From contig CAJJMF010000007.1 of assembly GCA_905192805.1 (NCBI GenBank), positions 1-25,604 of the forward strand: 25,604 bases of DNA, read 5' to 3'. Position numbers and translations under genes: made by a program. The notes under the pieces were generated by a model. It worked only from the letters and a program-made list of their open reading frames with translations, had not been told where the DNA came from and did no database searches. Shown here in pieces: positions 23,476 through 25,604 of the stretch. The first letter of the stretch is position 1, and every line of letters starts with the position of its first letter. The DNA is from an uncultured Sutterella sp. Lineage in GTDB: Bacteria; Pseudomonadota; Gammaproteobacteria; Burkholderiales; Burkholderiaceae_F.

Positions 23476-25389
23476 TTAGTTGTTCACTTTTTTCTGATAA
23501 TAGTATTTACGCTTCAAGAACACCAGCAAAAGCGACACTGCTGCGGGTGTAACCCCAGAAATGCGAGAGGCTTGACCAATCGTTTCTGGGCGAATTTGTG
23601 TCAATTTTTGGCGAACTTCGAAACTGAGCCCAGGCACATTCTGGTAATCGAGATCAGCTGGAATACGTAAGGTCTCATTCGCCATGGTTTTCTCAATTTC
23701 CCCATGCTGACGCACGATGTACCCTTCATACTTCGTATCGATTTCAATTTGCTCGCGTTCAGCTGCGCTTAGCGTGTCATTACTCCAAAGCGCTTCCCCT
23801 TCTTGGGTACGTAACTTCGTTAAAGAATCCAGCGTGACTGTCGGTCGACTTAAAAGTGACTTCAAACTATATTCACGCTCAATTCCCACACCGAGTGCGT
23901 CGACCACACTTTCTTTTTGTAAAAGCGAGGGTGTGACCCACGTATCCTTGAGTTTTTCTTTAGCGCGAGCAATATTTTCCGCCTTACGGCAGAAAAATTC
24001 CCAACGTTCGTCATTGATTAAACCTAATCCACGGGCGATTTCGGTAAGACGCATATCCGCATTATCTTCTCGCAAACTCAAACGGTACTCTGCTCGGCTT
24101 GTGAACATACGGTACGGTTCAGTAACCCCACGGGTCGTCAAATCTTCGACCATCACCCCGAGGTATGCCTGATCACGACGTGGCGTCCATCCTTCCTTGT
24201 CTTGTGCCAAGAGTGAGGCGTTAATCCCTGCGAGTAGCCCCTGTGCTGCTGCCTCTTCATAACCCGTTGTGCCATTAATCTGACCAGCAAAAAATAATCC
24301 TGGTAACGTCATGGTTTCCAACGTAGTCTTTAACTTACGTGGATCGTAGAAATCGTATTCAATGGCGTACCCTGGGCGAAGCAAATGCGCATTTTCTAAC
24401 CCAGGAATTTGATGAATCATGTCGAGCTGGACATCGAAGGGCAAACTGGTTGAAATCCCATTGGGATACCACTCATTCACACTCAGTCCTTCGGGTTCTA
24501 AGAAAATCTGATGACTGTCTTTGTCCGCGAAACGCTTCACTTTGTCTTCAATCGAAGGGCAGTAACGCGGTCCGACCCCATGAATGACACCGGTATACAT
24601 GGGGGAGCGATCTAAGTTCGCCAAAATGATGTCGTGCATCTTTTGGTTAGTGCGTGTAATCCAGCACGGAACTTGGCGAGGATGTTCTACTTGCTGAGCC
24701 AAGGAAAAATGCGGAACGGGGTCAAGATCTCCCCACTGCTCTTCGCATTTAGAAAAATCAATCGTACGTCCATCGATACGAGCAGGGGTTCCTGTCTTGA
24801 GTCGCCCTTGAGGCATATTGAGCTCTTTTAAACGCTCTGCTAAAGCGATACTAGCGGGATCCCCCACACGCCCAGCCTGGTAGTGTTCTAACCCTACATG
24901 CACCATCCCATTTAAGAAGGTTCCGGCTGAGAGCACCACAGCCTTGGATTCAAAACGAATCCCAGTCTGAGTCACTACCCCACGCACACGGCCATTTTCC
25001 ACAATTAAGTCATCCGCTGACTGTTGGAATAACCACAAGTGCTCTTGATTTTCAACACGCAAACGCATTGCGCGACGATAGAGTTGACGGTCGATCTGCG
25101 CACGGGTTGCACGCACAGCGGGGCCTTTGGAGCTATTTAAGATTCGGAATTGGATACCCGCTTCATCGGTCACAATCCCCATAGCTCCCCCCATGGCATC
25201 CAGTTCTTTAACTAGGTGCCCTTTACCAATCCCCCCAATCGAAGGATTGCAAGAGAGTTGCCCAATCGTGTCAAGGTTGTGCGTCAGAAGGAGCGTTTCG
25301 GAGCCCATTCGCGCCGAAGCGAGTGCCGCTTCTATCCCCGCGTGGCCACTACCGACCACAATAACATCAAATTTCTTAGGATACAGCAT
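23476..25389 (-). CDS. mnmG: tRNA uridine-5-carboxymethylaminomethyl modification enzyme MnmG
   Basis: MnmG (GidA) is the FAD-containing partner of MnmE that adds carboxymethylaminomethyl groups to wobble U34 of several tRNAs. The 637-residue protein (E. coli 629) has the FAD-binding GSGHAGIEAA at 13-22, NPSIGGIGKGHLVKELDAMG, and the conserved cysteine motif GPRYCPSIEDKV. The MnmE- and tRNA-binding C-terminal helical domain ends near GVTPAAVSLLLVFLKR. The ribosome site before the ATG is poor. It begins 32 bases after the mnmE stop, so both partners are made from one transcript. Confidence 0.98.
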   Translation of the reverse strand: MLYPKKFDVIVVGSGHAGIEAALASARMGSETLLLTHNLDTIGQLSCNPSIGGIGKGHLVKELDAMGGAMGIVTDEAGIQFRILNSSKGPAVRATRAQIDRQLYRRAMRLRVENQEHLWLFQQSADDLIVENGRVRGVVTQTGIRFESKAVVLSAGTFLNGMVHVGLEHYQAGRVGDPASIALAERLKELNMPQGRLKTGTPARIDGRTIDFSKCEEQWGDLDPVPHFSLAQQVEHPRQVPCWITRTNQKMHDIILANLDRSPMYTGVIHGVGPRYCPSIEDKVKRFADKDSHQIFLEPEGLSVNEWYPNGISTSLPFDVQLDMIHQIPGLENAHLLRPGYAIEYDFYDPRKLKTTLETMTLPGLFFAGQINGTTGYEEAAAQGLLAGINASLLAQDKEGWTPRRDQAYLGVMVEDLTTRGVTEPYRMFTSRAEYRLSLREDNADMRLTEIARGLGLINDERWEFFCRKAENIARAKEKLKDTWVTPSLLQKESVVDALGVGIEREYSLKSLLSRPTVTLDSLTKLRTQEGEALWSNDTLSAAEREQIEIDTKYEGYIVRQHGEIEKTMANETLRIPADLDYQNVPGLSFEVRQKLTQIRPETIGQASRISGVTPAAVSLLLVFLKRKYYYQKKVNN

Positions 25390-25421
25390 AGTATTTCATC
25401 AACCCAAGTGTGGTTGCTTGA

Positions 25422-25604
25422 TTATTTACCGATACAGAATTTACTGAATATCAGTCCCAAAATGTCGTCCGAAACCGTTTCCCCTAGAATTTCACCCAGA
25501 CTTCGTCCTGCTAGGCGTAACTCTTCAGCAACAATCTCTAGCTCCCCACTCAGCACCAGCGCTTCGAGGGCCTTTTCAATATGCTGGCCGGTTTGGCGTA
25601 AACA
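25422..25604 (-). CDS. mnmE: tRNA modification GTPase MnmE, C-terminal 60 residues (cut by window edge)
   Basis: The last 60 codons plus stop of MnmE (TrmE) are present, and the 5' part lies outside the window. The sequence ELEIVAEELRLAGRSLGEI is the last helix of the MnmE helical domain. The protein ends DDILGLIFSKFCIGK, the hallmark C-terminus with the FCIGK motif whose Cys is important for the modification reaction. MnmE is a potassium-activated GTPase that acts with MnmG, encoded 32 bases downstream. Confidence 0.97.
   Translation of the reverse strand, partial: CLRQTGQHIEKALEALVLSGELEIVAEELRLAGRSLGEILGETVSDDILGLIFSKFCIGK

Noticed and set aside
1..25604. CRISPR array, transposase, integrase, phage or toxin-antitoxin genes
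   Set aside because: No repeat-spacer pattern and no such protein family was seen on either strand; nearly all sequence is accounted for by conserved chromosomal genes.

Overview
The window is a chromosomal housekeeping region of a Gram-negative betaproteobacterium, most likely of the order Burkholderiales and perhaps an Alcaligenaceae-type genus with moderate G+C. The evidence is the gene order mnmE-mnmG-rsmG-parA-parB-atpIBEFHAGDC, the nearby hemE and priA, an AtpE/AtpD/GlmS sequence style typical of betaproteobacteria, and a DUF971-ubiE-Tim44-like cluster. The genus is inferred from these features only. No phage, transposon, CRISPR array or defence system is visible.

Layout. Only the first gene, a MarC-family membrane protein (266-913), is on the + strand. 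It converges on glmS across a two-sided terminator. Everything else is on the - strand, so transcription runs from the right end of the window to the left. Read in that direction the order is: the end of mnmE, mnmG, rsmG (tRNA and rRNA modification), a second MarC-family protein, parA and parB (chromosome segregation), the nine-gene F1Fo ATP synthase operon atpI-B-E-F-H-A-G-D-C, a universal stress protein, hemE (haem synthesis), a 437-base intergenic region, priA (replication restart), tRNA-Arg(CCG), about 340 bases with nothing recognised, a DUF971 protein, ubiE (quinone synthesis), a secreted or membrane Tim44-like protein, a sodium:solute symporter, and glmU and glmS (UDP-GlcNAc synthesis for the cell envelope).

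How the genes fit together. The right half joins tRNA wobble-uridine modification (MnmE/MnmG), 16S methylation (RsmG), segregation (ParA/ParB) and ATP synthase, a grouping that commonly lies beside the bacterial replication origin. The uniform strand use fits a leftward replication fork starting beyond the right end. The left half holds respiratory-cofactor genes (hemE, ubiE) and envelope precursor synthesis (glmU, glmS).

The coding content is ordinary. The most interesting signals are non-coding. (1) Between priA and hemE there are 12-base-spaced DnaA-box-like repeats beside a roughly 90% A+T block, which looks origin-like or like a DnaA-controlled site. (2) Between atpE and atpF there is a possible attenuator plus a perfect inverted repeat. 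(3) A perfect 10-base inverted repeat lies in the symporter leader. (4) The core SAM-binding motif of UbiE is altered.
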